In this document: piece by piece, positions 1 through 6,722 of the stretch
How the letters are laid out: every line of letters begins with the position of its first letter
Position numbering within the stretch: the first letter of the stretch is position 1
Assembly (NCBI GenBank): GCA_027021095.1
Contig: JALUUZ010000466.1
Coordinates: 1-7,721 of the forward strand
Origin: Gammaproteobacteria bacterium
GTDB lineage: Bacteria; Pseudomonadota; Gammaproteobacteria; SZUA-21
Direction of reading: 5' to 3'
Length of the DNA: 7,721 nucleotides
Position numbers and translations under genes: made by a program
Notes under the pieces: generated by a model
The model's input: only the letters and a program-made list of their open reading frames with translations
What the model was told of the DNA's origin: nothing
Databases searched by the model: none

Positions 1-1
1 G

Positions 2-361
2 GCTGCTAAACACAAGAAGCCGGACAAGGCGGCCGTTACGCAACAGGGCAGCGTGGTCGTCAGCAAAATCAATGACTCGGTCTTCGTGGTGGCTACCGGC
101 AAGGCCTACTTTATCTACCGGATCGAGCCGGAAACCGGTGCGGTAAAGAAAACCGCGGAATGGAACCCTTATCCTAACCAGCTCTACAAGACCCTGACCA
201 AGGCCGCGCTTAGACAACTGCAGCCCAGGGTGATCAGGCTGAACAACCGCGATCTGCTCTATATGCCCACCTACTCGGTCGTCAGCGGCCGTATCACGGT
301 CAAGCAACACTACTATGAACTCCGCGAAGGTAAGCTGGTCCGGGTAGAAATCTCAAAGTAG
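2..361 (+). CDS. Hypothetical protein, C-terminal part (5' truncated)
   Basis: This reading frame is open from the left window edge and ends at TAG (359-361). About 119 residues are visible. A GTG at 53 could be read as a start, but the frame is open upstream of it with Lys/Ala-rich codons and no stop. I therefore treat the gene as continuing to the left of the window. The visible part starts with a basic, hydrophilic stretch, followed by alternating hydrophobic/polar segments (SVFVVATGKAYFIYRI, then RDLLYMPTYSVVSGRITV and QHYYELREGKLVRVEI). This suggests a mostly beta-strand fold. No transmembrane segment, cysteine motif or catalytic signature is visible, and I do not recognise the family. 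It converges on the chemoreceptor gene at 739-2337. A large compound palindrome begins directly after its stop codon. The coding call rests on the long open frame and its ordinary amino-acid composition. Confidence 0.7.
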   Translation, partial: AAKHKKPDKAAVTQQGSVVVSKINDSVFVVATGKAYFIYRIEPETGAVKKTAEWNPYPNQLYKTLTKAALRQLQPRVIRLNNRDLLYMPTYSVVSGRITVKQHYYELREGKLVRVEISK

Positions 362-412
362 CGCTTCCGGCGCTGCAACGGGGATAAATCCCGATGCGGT
401 CCGGAAGGAGCG
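362..412. repeat. Compound palindrome abutting the stop of the first gene
   Basis: The outer arms are CTTCCGG (364-370) and CCGGAAG (401-407), a perfect 7-bp pair. CGC (362-364) can alternatively pair with GCG (410-412). An inner hairpin inside the loop has CGGG (379-382) paired with CCCG (390-393) across a short AT-rich loop, with GC/GC pairs further out. It starts on the base after the TAG stop of the upstream gene and may mark or protect the 3' end of its mRNA. No U-tract follows, so I do not call it a classical intrinsic terminator. Its sequence differs from the GGTGCG-type hairpins that follow, although copy 1 of that repeat begins at its right edge (411). Confidence 0.55.
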
Positions 413-528
413 TGTGTAGTAGAAGAACGACCACGTAATGTGATTCAATTTATCGTGGTGGTGGTGCGTACAACGCACCCTGCCTCGTCGTGCGCGAAGC
501 ACACCAAGGGCTTTGGGTATGAAAATAT
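411..528 (+). repeat. Structured interspersed repeat, copy 1 (divergent)
   Basis: This is the first of at least three related units in the window. It has the shared head (CGTGTGTAG then TAGAAG), then CCACG at 431. It has a stem ACCACG (430-435) with CGTGGT (454-459), followed by a perfect 7-bp hairpin GGTGCGT-ACA-ACGCACC (463-479). CCACG lies exactly 32 bases before this hairpin, as in the other two copies. The second hairpin (489-505) is degenerate, with two mismatched pairs, and sits 6 bases closer than in the other copies. The tail (CACACCAAGG then TATGAAAATATC) matches theirs loosely. The flank after hairpin 1 is CTGC instead of CTAC, so the GTAG signature on the opposite strand is mutated to GCAG. 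It appears to be an older, decayed copy. Confidence 0.7.
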
Positions 529-682
529 CGTGTGTAGAAGGATCGCCACGTGACGAAATACGATTTGGCTTGGGGTTGGGATATATGATGTATCCCGTCC
601 TATCGTGGCGGTGTGCGCAGCACACCAAAGGATTTACAGTAAGAAAATGTCATGCACCAAAGTAGGGTGCGCCGTGCGCACC
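529..682 (+). repeat. Structured interspersed repeat, copy 2
   Basis: Four structural parts follow the shared head CGTGTGTAGAAG (529-540). There is a long-range stem GCCACG (545-550) with CGTGGC (604-609), and a hairpin GGGATA (578-583) with TATCCC (591-596). Then come perfect hairpins GGTGTGC-GCA-GCACACC (610-626) and GGTGCGC-CGT-GCGCACC (666-682). The last is directly preceded by GTAG (662-665). The 49-base tail 623-671 matches 6817-6865 at 46 of 49 positions by hand comparison, and hairpin-to-hairpin spacing is 56 bases in both. The arms differ between copies but still pair, which argues that the structure matters. No coding signal supports the short open frames here. Confidence 0.8.
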
Positions 683-738
683 ATTCTCACCAAAGAATTT
701 ACGACAAAGAAATACGATGCACCAAACATATCCCGAAG
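683..738 (+). repeat. Partial tail unit of the interspersed repeat
   Basis: CACCAAAGAATTTACG and then ACGATGCACCAAA (688-726) resemble the tail of the repeat (CACCAAAGGATTTAYAG then TCATGCACCAAA), but no further GTAG-preceded hairpin follows. It is a truncated extra tail unit. It reaches to within about a dozen bases of the stop of the chemoreceptor gene (739-741). With the two units before it, it fills almost the whole 377-base spacer between the first gene and that gene. I see no RNA gene or promoter here that I could support. Confidence 0.5.
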
Positions 739-2337
739 CTAAAAAAGCTCCACCGAATCCTCGCCAACACCGTCATCATCCGCTTTCTTGTTGTAATTCT
801 TGCCGCCGGCCAGGCTCGCCAACTGGACCGAGTACTGGCTCAGGTCGCTGTTGTCGGAAATATTCTGCCGCGCTATCGCCACCAGCTGGCCTATGTTCTC
901 GTTGATTTCAGAAATACGGTCGTGAATCTGCTGCGCCAGTGCCTGCTGCTGTGCGGCGAGTTCGGCGCTGTTCTGGCTGTGCTCCAGTGTCTGTGTCAAG
1001 GTAGCAGCAATCGTCTTGAATGTCTTTCCTGACTCGTCGACACGCGACAGGTTTTCCTTCGAATGTTCCATGCTCTGCCCCATGGTGCGTACCGCCTCTT
1101 CACTGTCGGCGCAGATCGATTCGAGCAGGCCCTGTATCTCTCCCGTTGCTTCGGTCGTGCGCAGTGACAGGCTGCGCACCTCGTCGGCCACCACTGCAAA
1201 GCCGCGCCCGTTCTCGCCGGCACGCGCCGCCTCGATCGCCGCGTTCAACGCCAGCAGGTTGGTCTGCGCGGCAATATTCTCGATCATTTCCAGCGCCTGG
1301 CGGATATCGGCGTGACGGCTCGCCAGCCGCGTTACCGTCGTTTCCAGCCCCTGCATGCCGGACACCAGTGACTGCATTCCCTGCAGCGCGGTTTCGACGA
1401 CCGTATAACCGTTCTGGGCCTTGTCCTGCGCGCCGGCGATCTGCTCCGAGGTATGCGTGATCTGCTGATTGACCCGCGCACTGGATTGTGCCATCTGGTC
1501 CACGCTGCGTGCAAAATCATTGATTGCGTTGGCCTGCCTTTCCACCGCGTCGCTGGTAGTGATCGTTACCTCCTGGGTACGATGCGCGGCCTTCGACAGG
1601 CCGTCGGCCAGCGACAGAACTCCCTGAGCCAATTCCTCGATCTGAGTCATGAACAAATCGAAGAAAACACCGATCTGCGAGAACTCGTCCTCTCCTTTGA
1701 GATTCAATCGGATCGAAAAACTGGCTTCACCCTGCACCAGGCCGGCGAATGCCTGTTTCAGGTTTTTCATATTCCGGGTGATCAGGTGCAGGATGAGATA
1801 CATCAGCAGCGTCATTACCGCAACGATACTCAACACAGCAAGCAGTGCGTACACGGCAAGCCCGCCCAGTTCCTTACGCACTTCCGCCAGGTCCACACCC
1901 AGCTCGACCGAACCCAATACTTTGCCATTCAACCTGATCGGGTCTACGACCCTGTACAATTTCCCACTGGCCAACGCATGCTGAAAATCCGTGGCCGTGG
2001 CACGCCTGCCCACCTTGCCGCCCGGCATGCCCATACTGACGAGCTTGTGCCCACTACTGTCGAGCACGTTTAGATACGCCAAATCGTTTTCACGAAATAC
2101 CGTTGTAACCTTTCGGCGCAAGGTGACACGATCACTGGCAGAGAGTGTGTCACTGACCATGACCGCCAGGCTGTGCGCCAGTTTCTTGAATGTCTCTCGG
2201 GTATGTTCAGACTCCTCATGGTAATAGAAGCGGGTGGCTGCCAACACCACCACACTCAGCACGACAAGCTGTATCCCGCCCAGCAGTATCAGGCTCTTAC
2301 TCTGAAACCCAAGCCTGGAAAAACCTATTTTTTTCAC
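739..2337 (-). CDS. Methyl-accepting chemotaxis protein, transmembrane
   Basis: A 532-residue chemoreceptor that would pass a periplasmic signal to the CheA/CheW array at the inner membrane. In order it has: a basic N-terminus; TM1 (about 15-35); a periplasmic region of about 120 residues (36-158) with a Cache/PAS-like strand pattern (LAYLNVLDSSGHKLV; VDPIRLNGKVLGSVELGVDL); TM2 (about 159-185); a HAMP linker (about 186-238); and a long helical signalling domain. The signalling hairpin tip is the family hallmark: ENIAAQTNLLALNAAIEAA (353-371) followed by RAGENGRGFAVVADEVRSL. The ligand cannot be told. The C-terminus (DSVELF) has no NWETF-type CheR/CheB tether. The start is GTG at 2337, since an in-frame TAA lies two codons upstream (2341-2343). 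A GAGGAC Shine-Dalgarno (2346-2351 on the minus strand) supports it, at about 8 bases spacing. It stands alone here, with no che genes adjacent. Confidence 0.96.
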   Translation of the reverse strand: MKKIGFSRLGFQSKSLILLGGIQLVVLSVVVLAATRFYYHEESEHTRETFKKLAHSLAVMVSDTLSASDRVTLRRKVTTVFRENDLAYLNVLDSSGHKLVSMGMPGGKVGRRATATDFQHALASGKLYRVVDPIRLNGKVLGSVELGVDLAEVRKELGGLAVYALLAVLSIVAVMTLLMYLILHLITRNMKNLKQAFAGLVQGEASFSIRLNLKGEDEFSQIGVFFDLFMTQIEELAQGVLSLADGLSKAAHRTQEVTITTSDAVERQANAINDFARSVDQMAQSSARVNQQITHTSEQIAGAQDKAQNGYTVVETALQGMQSLVSGMQGLETTVTRLASRHADIRQALEMIENIAAQTNLLALNAAIEAARAGENGRGFAVVADEVRSLSLRTTEATGEIQGLLESICADSEEAVRTMGQSMEHSKENLSRVDESGKTFKTIAATLTQTLEHSQNSAELAAQQQALAQQIHDRISEINENIGQLVAIARQNISDNSDLSQYSVQLASLAGGKNYNKKADDDGVGEDSVELF

Positions 2338-2546
2338 TAGTTACTGTCCTCAGTCCTCGACCAACTTGTGATTTACCGGCCTTTCGCGGATTTCCGCAAA
2401 ATCCATTCTCCAGCGAACGGGCGCCGTCGCAGTAGAAGTGTGGTGAGAAATGCGAGCTAGACTCGACATACCTGCCTCTACGAACCGGGACGCCACTCTA
2501 TGCATAACGGCACTAGGGGCGTTCTCTTGATAGCCACACACTCAAA

Positions 2547-2563
2547 GTTCCGGTGACCGGAAC
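2547..2563. promoter_or_regulatory. Perfect 17-bp palindrome, possible operator
   Basis: GTTCCGGT-G-ACCGGAAC has 8-base arms and a single central base, with no mismatch. It lies in the middle of the divergent spacer, about 210 bases upstream of the chemoreceptor start and about 227 upstream of the rnz start. It is compatible with a dimeric regulator site or a small hairpin. I do not recognise a specific regulator consensus. The site is seen directly; its function is inferred. Confidence 0.4.
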
Positions 2564-2643
2564 CGGTACGACGGACAGCGACAAAGAAAAATCATTTTGA
2601 AAAATAGGGTTCGGCATGCTGGCGCGTACACAGCCTGCATCGA

Positions 2644-2672
2644 TACCCAAACGTACGATGATATTGTATACT
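2644..2672 (+). promoter_or_regulatory. Candidate sigma-70 promoter for rnz
   Basis: TATACT (2667-2672) matches the -10 consensus at five of six positions and lies in a locally AT-rich stretch. At 17-bp spacing the -35 hexamer would be TACCCA (2644-2649), which matches at only three positions. The promoter would therefore be weak or activator-dependent. Transcription would begin near 2679 and leave a leader of roughly 95 bases before the rnz ATG. The call rests on the -10 element alone. Confidence 0.35.
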
Positions 2673-2682
2673 GCACCTCACG

Positions 2683-2772
2683 ATGAAAACGCTAGCCCGC
2701 ATTGCTCACCACCGTTCGTCGCGAGGCGGAGCAAGGGGGTGGCTTTCGCGATCGAGGAGCGCGCAGGCTTAA
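2683..2772 (+). other. Possible 29-codon leader ORF ending one base before rnz
   Basis: From ATG (2683) an open frame of 29 codons runs to TAA (2770-2772), giving MKTLARIAHHRSSRG then GARGWLSRSRSAQA, with 6 arginines. The rnz ATG begins at 2774, so stop and start are separated by one base (TAA-A-ATG). That geometry allows translational coupling. No good Shine-Dalgarno precedes the 2683 ATG, and part of the ORF overlaps a 22-base repeat segment. It may equally be a chance frame, so I do not call it a CDS. Confidence 0.25.
2716..2737 (+). repeat. 22-base segment shared with 6661-6682
   Basis: TCGTCGCGAGGCGGAGCAAG plus GG here matches TCGTCGCGAAACGGAGCAAG plus GG at 6661-6682, 20 of 22 bases by hand comparison. 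The second copy starts on the base following the stop of the adenylate cyclase gene and runs into the interspersed-repeat region. The copy here lies in the predicted rnz leader. It may be the edge or remnant of a dispersed element. Confidence 0.4.
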
Positions 2773-2773
2773 A

Positions 2774-3736
2774 ATGAATTTCACTTTTCTCGGCACTTCC
2801 TCCGGCGTTCCGACCGGCACACGCAACCTGTCTGCGCTGGCTGTCACGCCGGGCGATGGTAAACACTGGTACCTGGTCGATTGTGGCGAGGCGACACAGC
2901 ACAGGCTTCAACGCACCGCCTATTCGGTGATGCACCTGCAGGCCGTTTTTATCACCCACGTGCATGGCGACCACTGTTATGGCCTGCCAGGCCTGCTGGC
3001 ACAGGCCTCGATGTCAGGCCGGACTGAGCCGCTGACGGTCTTTGGTCCACCAGGCATCGCTGAATTCGTCTCCGCCACCATCGAGCATACCCAGCTCTAC
3101 CTGACCTACCCACTGCATTTCCACACGGTCGATCGGCCGGCGCAGTTGTTGAACATAGACCACTTACAGGTACGCAGCATCGCGCTGTCGCACCGGGTAC
3201 CGAGCTTTGCCTACCAGTTTACACACAATGCTGCGTCCTCACATTTGAACACGGAGAAGCTCAACGCACTTGGCATCCCGCCGGGGCCTGAGTGGGGACG
3301 GCTGAAAAAAGGCGAGACGGTCCTGCTTGCCGATGGCAGAAAACTCTGCGGCAAGGATTTTCTCGAACCTGGCGGGCCACCGCGCAGTGTGATCGTGGCT
3401 GGCGACAACGATACGCCGGAGCTGCTGGCCGATGCCTGCCGGACAGCACAGGTACTGGTCCATGAAGCCACCTATACCGAAGAAACACTACAAAAAGTCG
3501 GCCCGTCAGCCCAGCATTGTTCCGCCGCAAGGGTGGCAGGCTTTGCGCAGGACACAGGCCTGAAAAACCTGGTGCTGACCCACCTGAGCCCGCGGTATTC
3601 GCGCCCCGGGCCGCAGGCAGCGAACCCGATCTTTACCGAGGCACGGCAAATCTACTCCGGGACCTTGTTTGTCGCTGACGACCTGGACCGTTACCTGCTG
3701 GACCGGCACGGAACCTTGCACAAGGTCTGCGACTGA
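2774..3736 (+). CDS. rnz: Ribonuclease Z / RNase BN (metallo-beta-lactamase fold)
   Basis: A 320-residue tRNA 3'-processing nuclease of the ElaC family, cytosolic and zinc-dependent. It resembles E. coli ElaC throughout. Visible motifs are the N-terminal FLGTSSGVPTGTRN (5-18), the zinc motif THVHGDH (61-67; H62, H64, D66, H67) followed by GLPGLL, and ALSHRVPSFAY (H140). They continue with PPGPEWGRLKKGETVLLADG (169-188, the flexible-arm region), AGDN (D211), VHEATY (229-234), HCSAARVA (H248) and LTHLSPRY (H270). The usual GDT is GDN here. I place the start at ATG 2774 because the homologous N-terminus (MNFTFLGTS) begins there. An earlier in-frame codon at 2702 would add 24 residues with no homology. 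AGG (2765-2767) lies 6 bases upstream, and GAGGAG (2754-2759) further away. It is followed 62 bp later by the adenylate cyclase gene on the same strand. Confidence 0.96.
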   Translation: MNFTFLGTSSGVPTGTRNLSALAVTPGDGKHWYLVDCGEATQHRLQRTAYSVMHLQAVFITHVHGDHCYGLPGLLAQASMSGRTEPLTVFGPPGIAEFVSATIEHTQLYLTYPLHFHTVDRPAQLLNIDHLQVRSIALSHRVPSFAYQFTHNAASSHLNTEKLNALGIPPGPEWGRLKKGETVLLADGRKLCGKDFLEPGGPPRSVIVAGDNDTPELLADACRTAQVLVHEATYTEETLQKVGPSAQHCSAARVAGFAQDTGLKNLVLTHLSPRYSRPGPQAANPIFTEARQIYSGTLFVADDLDRYLLDRHGTLHKVCD

Positions 3737-3798
3737 CCGGCGACTCCGTCACATTTCCGATTTTTTCCCGCTTTTCAGATTAAAGGCCGGTTGCCGAT

Positions 3799-6660
3799 AT
3801 GATTTGTATGGCTAACCTGGCAAGACAATTCACGCAAAAAGGAAAGTCCACAACGGATGCGCGTGTAATCCGCAAGCGCTTTCTGGCACTTAACCACGAC
3901 CGCCTGGTCATGGCACGAAATGCGCTGAAAAAACGCCAACGGATTTTCGTCGACCTGCTGCCACTGCTGTTTCATATCAATCACCCGGCCTTACCCGGCT
4001 ATGTCTCGGAGGCCACCCCGGCCGGCATCGCGGACTACTCGGTCTCCAAGCGCCTGCTGAAAGAGGCAGCAAGGCTCAACAAAGACTTCAAGTACCAACG
4101 CCGCGCGATGCACCTGTACAACATACAGGCTCTGTATATGATCGGCAGCAGCGGTACGATCGCGTACAACGAAAAAAGCGACTTTGATATCTGGGTCTGT
4201 CACCGCAGCGAACTGAACCAGGAACAGGTTGGCTACCTGAACCAGAAATGCGATTTGATCAGCCAATGGGCGGCAGAACTCGGACTGGAAGTCACTTTCT
4301 TCACCATGGACGTTGCCGACTTTCGCGAAGGCAAGACCCAGGCCCTGTCGAACGAAAGCAGTGGCAGCGCGCAATTCAACCTGCTGCTCGAAGAGTTCTA
4401 CCGCACCGGCCTGCTGCTGGCTGGTAAGTACCCGGCCTGGTGGCTGGTACCGCCATCGCGTTCGATCGACTACTACCAGCACCTGAAATCCCTGGTCAAA
4501 AAGAAAATCGTGTCGGAACTAGAGTTCTTGGACTTCGGTCCGTTGATGGAAATTCCAGCCGAGGAATTCTTCGGTGCTGCACTGTGGCAACTGAACAAGG
4601 CCATCGCTTCACCCTATAAGTCGATTCTAAAGCTGTTGCTGATCGAAAGCTATGCCAGTGAATACCCGGAAATGACCCTGCTTTGTACCGTCTACAAGAA
4701 ACTCGTCTACGCCGGCAACGTCAACCTGCAGGAGCTCGACCCCTATGTGTTGATGTGCAACAAAGTGGAGGCCTACCTGCTTGGACTCGGCGAGCCCGAA
4801 CGCTGCGAGCTGGCCAGGCGTTGCTTCTATTTCAAGGCGAACAAAAAAATCAGCACTGTCAACCCGAAACACCTGACCGCCAAGACAGAACAGCTGCTGT
4901 CACTGGTCAAGCAGTGGGGCTGGCAGGACGACCTGCTCAGGGAACTGGATGCGCGCGCGCAATGGAAAGTCGACCGCGTGGTTGCCGAACGCAACAGCCT
5001 CGTCCGGGAACTGACCCGCTCCTACCGGATGCTGTCAGAGTTCGTACGCTCCAATGCGACTGAGTCCTATATCGACAATGAGGACCTGAATCTTCTCGGC
5101 CGCAGACTGTATGCCGCGTTCGAGCGCAAGACCGGCAAGATCGAGTTGCTCAATCCCGGCATCTCTGCCAACCTGGCCGAAGAAAGGCTGAGTTTTGTCG
5201 TGCGCAAAAACAAACAACGGATTTCCTGGACGCTCTACCGGCAAGACTATGATTTCACCATGGAAGCCGAACCCAAGCCATTGAAACGTTGCCAGAGCAT
5301 GATCGAACTGGTGGCATGGTGCCATTTCAACAGCCTGATCGGGCCACAGACACTGGTAACGCTGCATGCCAACAATCAGCACAGCGATTCGCGCGAGCTG
5401 CTGGCGGTCATCGAAACCTTCAAAAAACTGTTTCCCGATCACCGGGTCGAAAAACCGGACATGCTGGAGTTCAAGAACACGGTACACTTGAAGTCCGCGG
5501 CCTTGTTTATCAACCTGGGTGAAGATCCACTGTCTTCACATACCGCACGTGGTGTACACCTGACCTCCAACCGTTCTGATGCACTGAGTTATGGCGGCAT
5601 CTGGAAAAACCTCGCCAACTCAGTGGAGATGCTTACCGTCGACAGCTGGGGGGAGATATTTGTCTCGCATTTTTCAGGCCCCAATGCGCTGATGGACTGC
5701 CTGATCGAGTACCTGAACTGGTCACCGCTGAATGAACAACACGTGCCGCCCAAGGTCAAGGTCTTCAGCTTTTCATCCAGCCGCGGCAACCTGATCGCCA
5801 ACCGGGTGCAACAACTGTATTACGATATCGTCAAAGTGCTTTGTCACGCACCGGCACGTGAACTGCTGCAATACGTAATCAACGTCGGCACCGACTATTA
5901 CCTGCTGAAGAACCAGGACGGCCTGATGACCTACCAGCGAACACGTAACAAGGCAGAACTGATCGAGGCGCTGGGCCAGCCACGCAGCCGTTTCAACCAG
6001 GTCGTCTTCGACCGCTACGCGATGCGCTCCAGCGTGCTGCCAGTGATCTTCAAGCAGAGCCTGCCGAACAGAGTACAGATCTTTTTTGAGCGCCATGAAC
6101 GCAAGGCGGAGGTGTGGATTCTGGATGAAAAAGGCTGCCTGTTTCATCAGTCGGCCGAGTACTTTTCCAAACGTTCACTGCTCGAACCCTATATCAAGTT
6201 CCTGTCCACAGCGATTCTGCGTTTCAACGCGACTGCATGCACGAGCAACCCCGAAAAAACCATTTCCCAGGACATACGCAGTTTTCAGGTACTGCGCAAG
6301 CGTAACGGAAGCTATGTGCTGAAACCCGTCGAAATCGAACTGTCGGACACTGCCAGTGACTACTTCAATATCCAGGTGATCGGTGATATCTCGGACAAGC
6401 CGGGTTCGGTATTCAGCTTGTTCTGTGACGGACGCGAATTTTCGTCGCTGGAATACGGTGAGGAGGTTTTGATGGAAGTAGCGCGTTATGTACTCGAACA
6501 CCGTCAATCGACCGAGAAGTACCCGATCTATATCACCGATATCGAGGTCTCACGCCTGTTTACACAACAGCAGGACCGCTCACATCTGCAGACAAGCATC
6601 TGCCTGAACTATAAGAAAATAATAGAGTACAAGCTCAACCAGGCGTTAAAGAAGCTGTAG
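3799..6660 (+). CDS. cyaA: Class I adenylate cyclase
   Basis: A 953-residue cytosolic enzyme making cAMP from ATP, the signal for Crp/Vfr-type regulators. The catalytic N-terminal half aligns by eye with E. coli CyaA: LLPLLFHINHPALPGYV (53-69), then MIGSSGTIAYNEKSDFDIWV (114-133), which holds the nucleotidyltransferase-like G-S-S loop and the aspartates D128 and D130. After that come EEFYRTGLLLAGK (198-210), FFGAALWQLNKAIASPYKS (257-275) and LLIESYASEYP (280-290). The C-terminal half, presumed regulatory, includes MLTVDSWGEI and RGNLIANRVQQLYYDIV, matching E. coli LLYRNSWNEV and RGLIRTRVQQL. At 953 residues it is longer than the E. coli protein (848) and close to the Pseudomonas length. ATG 3799 is the first possible start after an in-frame TAA (3781-3783). 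ATG 3808 is an alternative, and the ribosome-binding site is weak (AAAGG at 3782-3786). The frame is intact with no missing catalytic residue. Confidence 0.97.
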   Translation: MICMANLARQFTQKGKSTTDARVIRKRFLALNHDRLVMARNALKKRQRIFVDLLPLLFHINHPALPGYVSEATPAGIADYSVSKRLLKEAARLNKDFKYQRRAMHLYNIQALYMIGSSGTIAYNEKSDFDIWVCHRSELNQEQVGYLNQKCDLISQWAAELGLEVTFFTMDVADFREGKTQALSNESSGSAQFNLLLEEFYRTGLLLAGKYPAWWLVPPSRSIDYYQHLKSLVKKKIVSELEFLDFGPLMEIPAEEFFGAALWQLNKAIASPYKSILKLLLIESYASEYPEMTLLCTVYKKLVYAGNVNLQELDPYVLMCNKVEAYLLGLGEPERCELARRCFYFKANKKISTVNPKHLTAKTEQLLSLVKQWGWQDDLLRELDARAQWKVDRVVAERNSLVRELTRSYRMLSEFVRSNATESYIDNEDLNLLGRRLYAAFERKTGKIELLNPGISANLAEERLSFVVRKNKQRISWTLYRQDYDFTMEAEPKPLKRCQSMIELVAWCHFNSLIGPQTLVTLHANNQHSDSRELLAVIETFKKLFPDHRVEKPDMLEFKNTVHLKSAALFINLGEDPLSSHTARGVHLTSNRSDALSYGGIWKNLANSVEMLTVDSWGEIFVSHFSGPNALMDCLIEYLNWSPLNEQHVPPKVKVFSFSSSRGNLIANRVQQLYYDIVKVLCHAPARELLQYVINVGTDYYLLKNQDGLMTYQRTRNKAELIEALGQPRSRFNQVVFDRYAMRSSVLPVIFKQSLPNRVQIFFERHERKAEVWILDEKGCLFHQSAEYFSKRSLLEPYIKFLSTAILRFNATACTSNPEKTISQDIRSFQVLRKRNGSYVLKPVEIELSDTASDYFNIQVIGDISDKPGSVFSLFCDGREFSSLEYGEEVLMEVARYVLEHRQSTEKYPIYITDIEVSRLFTQQQDRSHLQTSICLNYKKIIEYKLNQALKKL

Positions 6661-6722
6661 TCGTCGCGAAACGGAGCAAGGGTGCGCACCAATATATGGA
6701 CCATGACACGGCATGGAAGAAT
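6661..6722 (+). repeat. Spacer start: 22-base shared segment, GGTGCGCACC palindrome
   Basis: The base after the adenylate cyclase stop begins the second copy of the 22-base segment (6661-6682; first copy at 2716-2737). It merges into GGTGCGCACC (6681-6690), a perfect 10-bp palindrome that resembles a loop-less version of the repeat hairpins. GCATGGAAGAATC (6711-6723) then partly duplicates the head of the following repeat copy (GCATGTAGAAGAATC, 6724-6738). It appears to be debris of the same repeat family. Confidence 0.45.

Larger units (their letters stand above)
2338..2773. other. Divergent spacer between the chemoreceptor gene and rnz
   Basis: This 436-base spacer separates two divergent genes and should hold both promoters. 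I can support a 17-bp palindrome (2547-2563), a candidate plus-strand promoter (2644-2672), a short upstream ORF (2683-2772) and a 22-base segment also found after the adenylate cyclase gene (2716-2737). A smaller symmetrical element, GCGGA-TT-TCCGC, lies at 2386-2397, about 50 bases upstream of the chemoreceptor start. I see no convincing sigma-70 or flagellar sigma-28 promoter on the minus strand. Confidence 0.6.

Noticed and set aside
353..628. A minus-strand open frame of 91 codons across the first spacer
   Set aside because: It is made almost entirely of repeat units and hairpins and gives a His/Arg-rich sequence without family resemblance.
411..738. A CRISPR array
   Set aside because: The repeated units are long, divergent, hairpin-rich and contiguous. 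There are no short identical repeats separated by unique spacers and no cas genes.
739..760. AGCT-AAAAA-AGCT at the end of the chemoreceptor gene as its terminator
   Set aside because: The stem is only 4 bp, lies largely inside the coding sequence and is not followed by a U-tract on the minus strand.
652..1032. A plus-strand open frame of 126 codons starting in the repeat region
   Set aside because: Most of it lies antisense to the clearly homologous chemoreceptor gene and its beginning lies in repeat sequence. It has no recognisable motif and no ribosome-binding site.
2350..2541. A minus-strand open frame of 63 codons just upstream of the chemoreceptor gene
   Set aside because: GTG start without a ribosome-binding site, codon use unlike the neighbouring genes (CTA, AGA, CGG), and no recognisable domain. 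A conserved small gene cannot be ruled out but is not supported.
2620..2634. TGGCGCGTACACAGC as a possible sigma-54 promoter upstream of rnz
   Set aside because: GG and GC are correctly spaced, but the TT of the -12 element and part of the -24 element are missing. The TATACT element nearby is a better candidate.
3793..3800. GCCGATAT resembling the -10 element of flagellar sigma-28 promoters, near TAAA
   Set aside because: It overlaps the adenylate cyclase start codon, and the TAAA lies only 8 bases upstream instead of about 15, so it cannot drive this gene.
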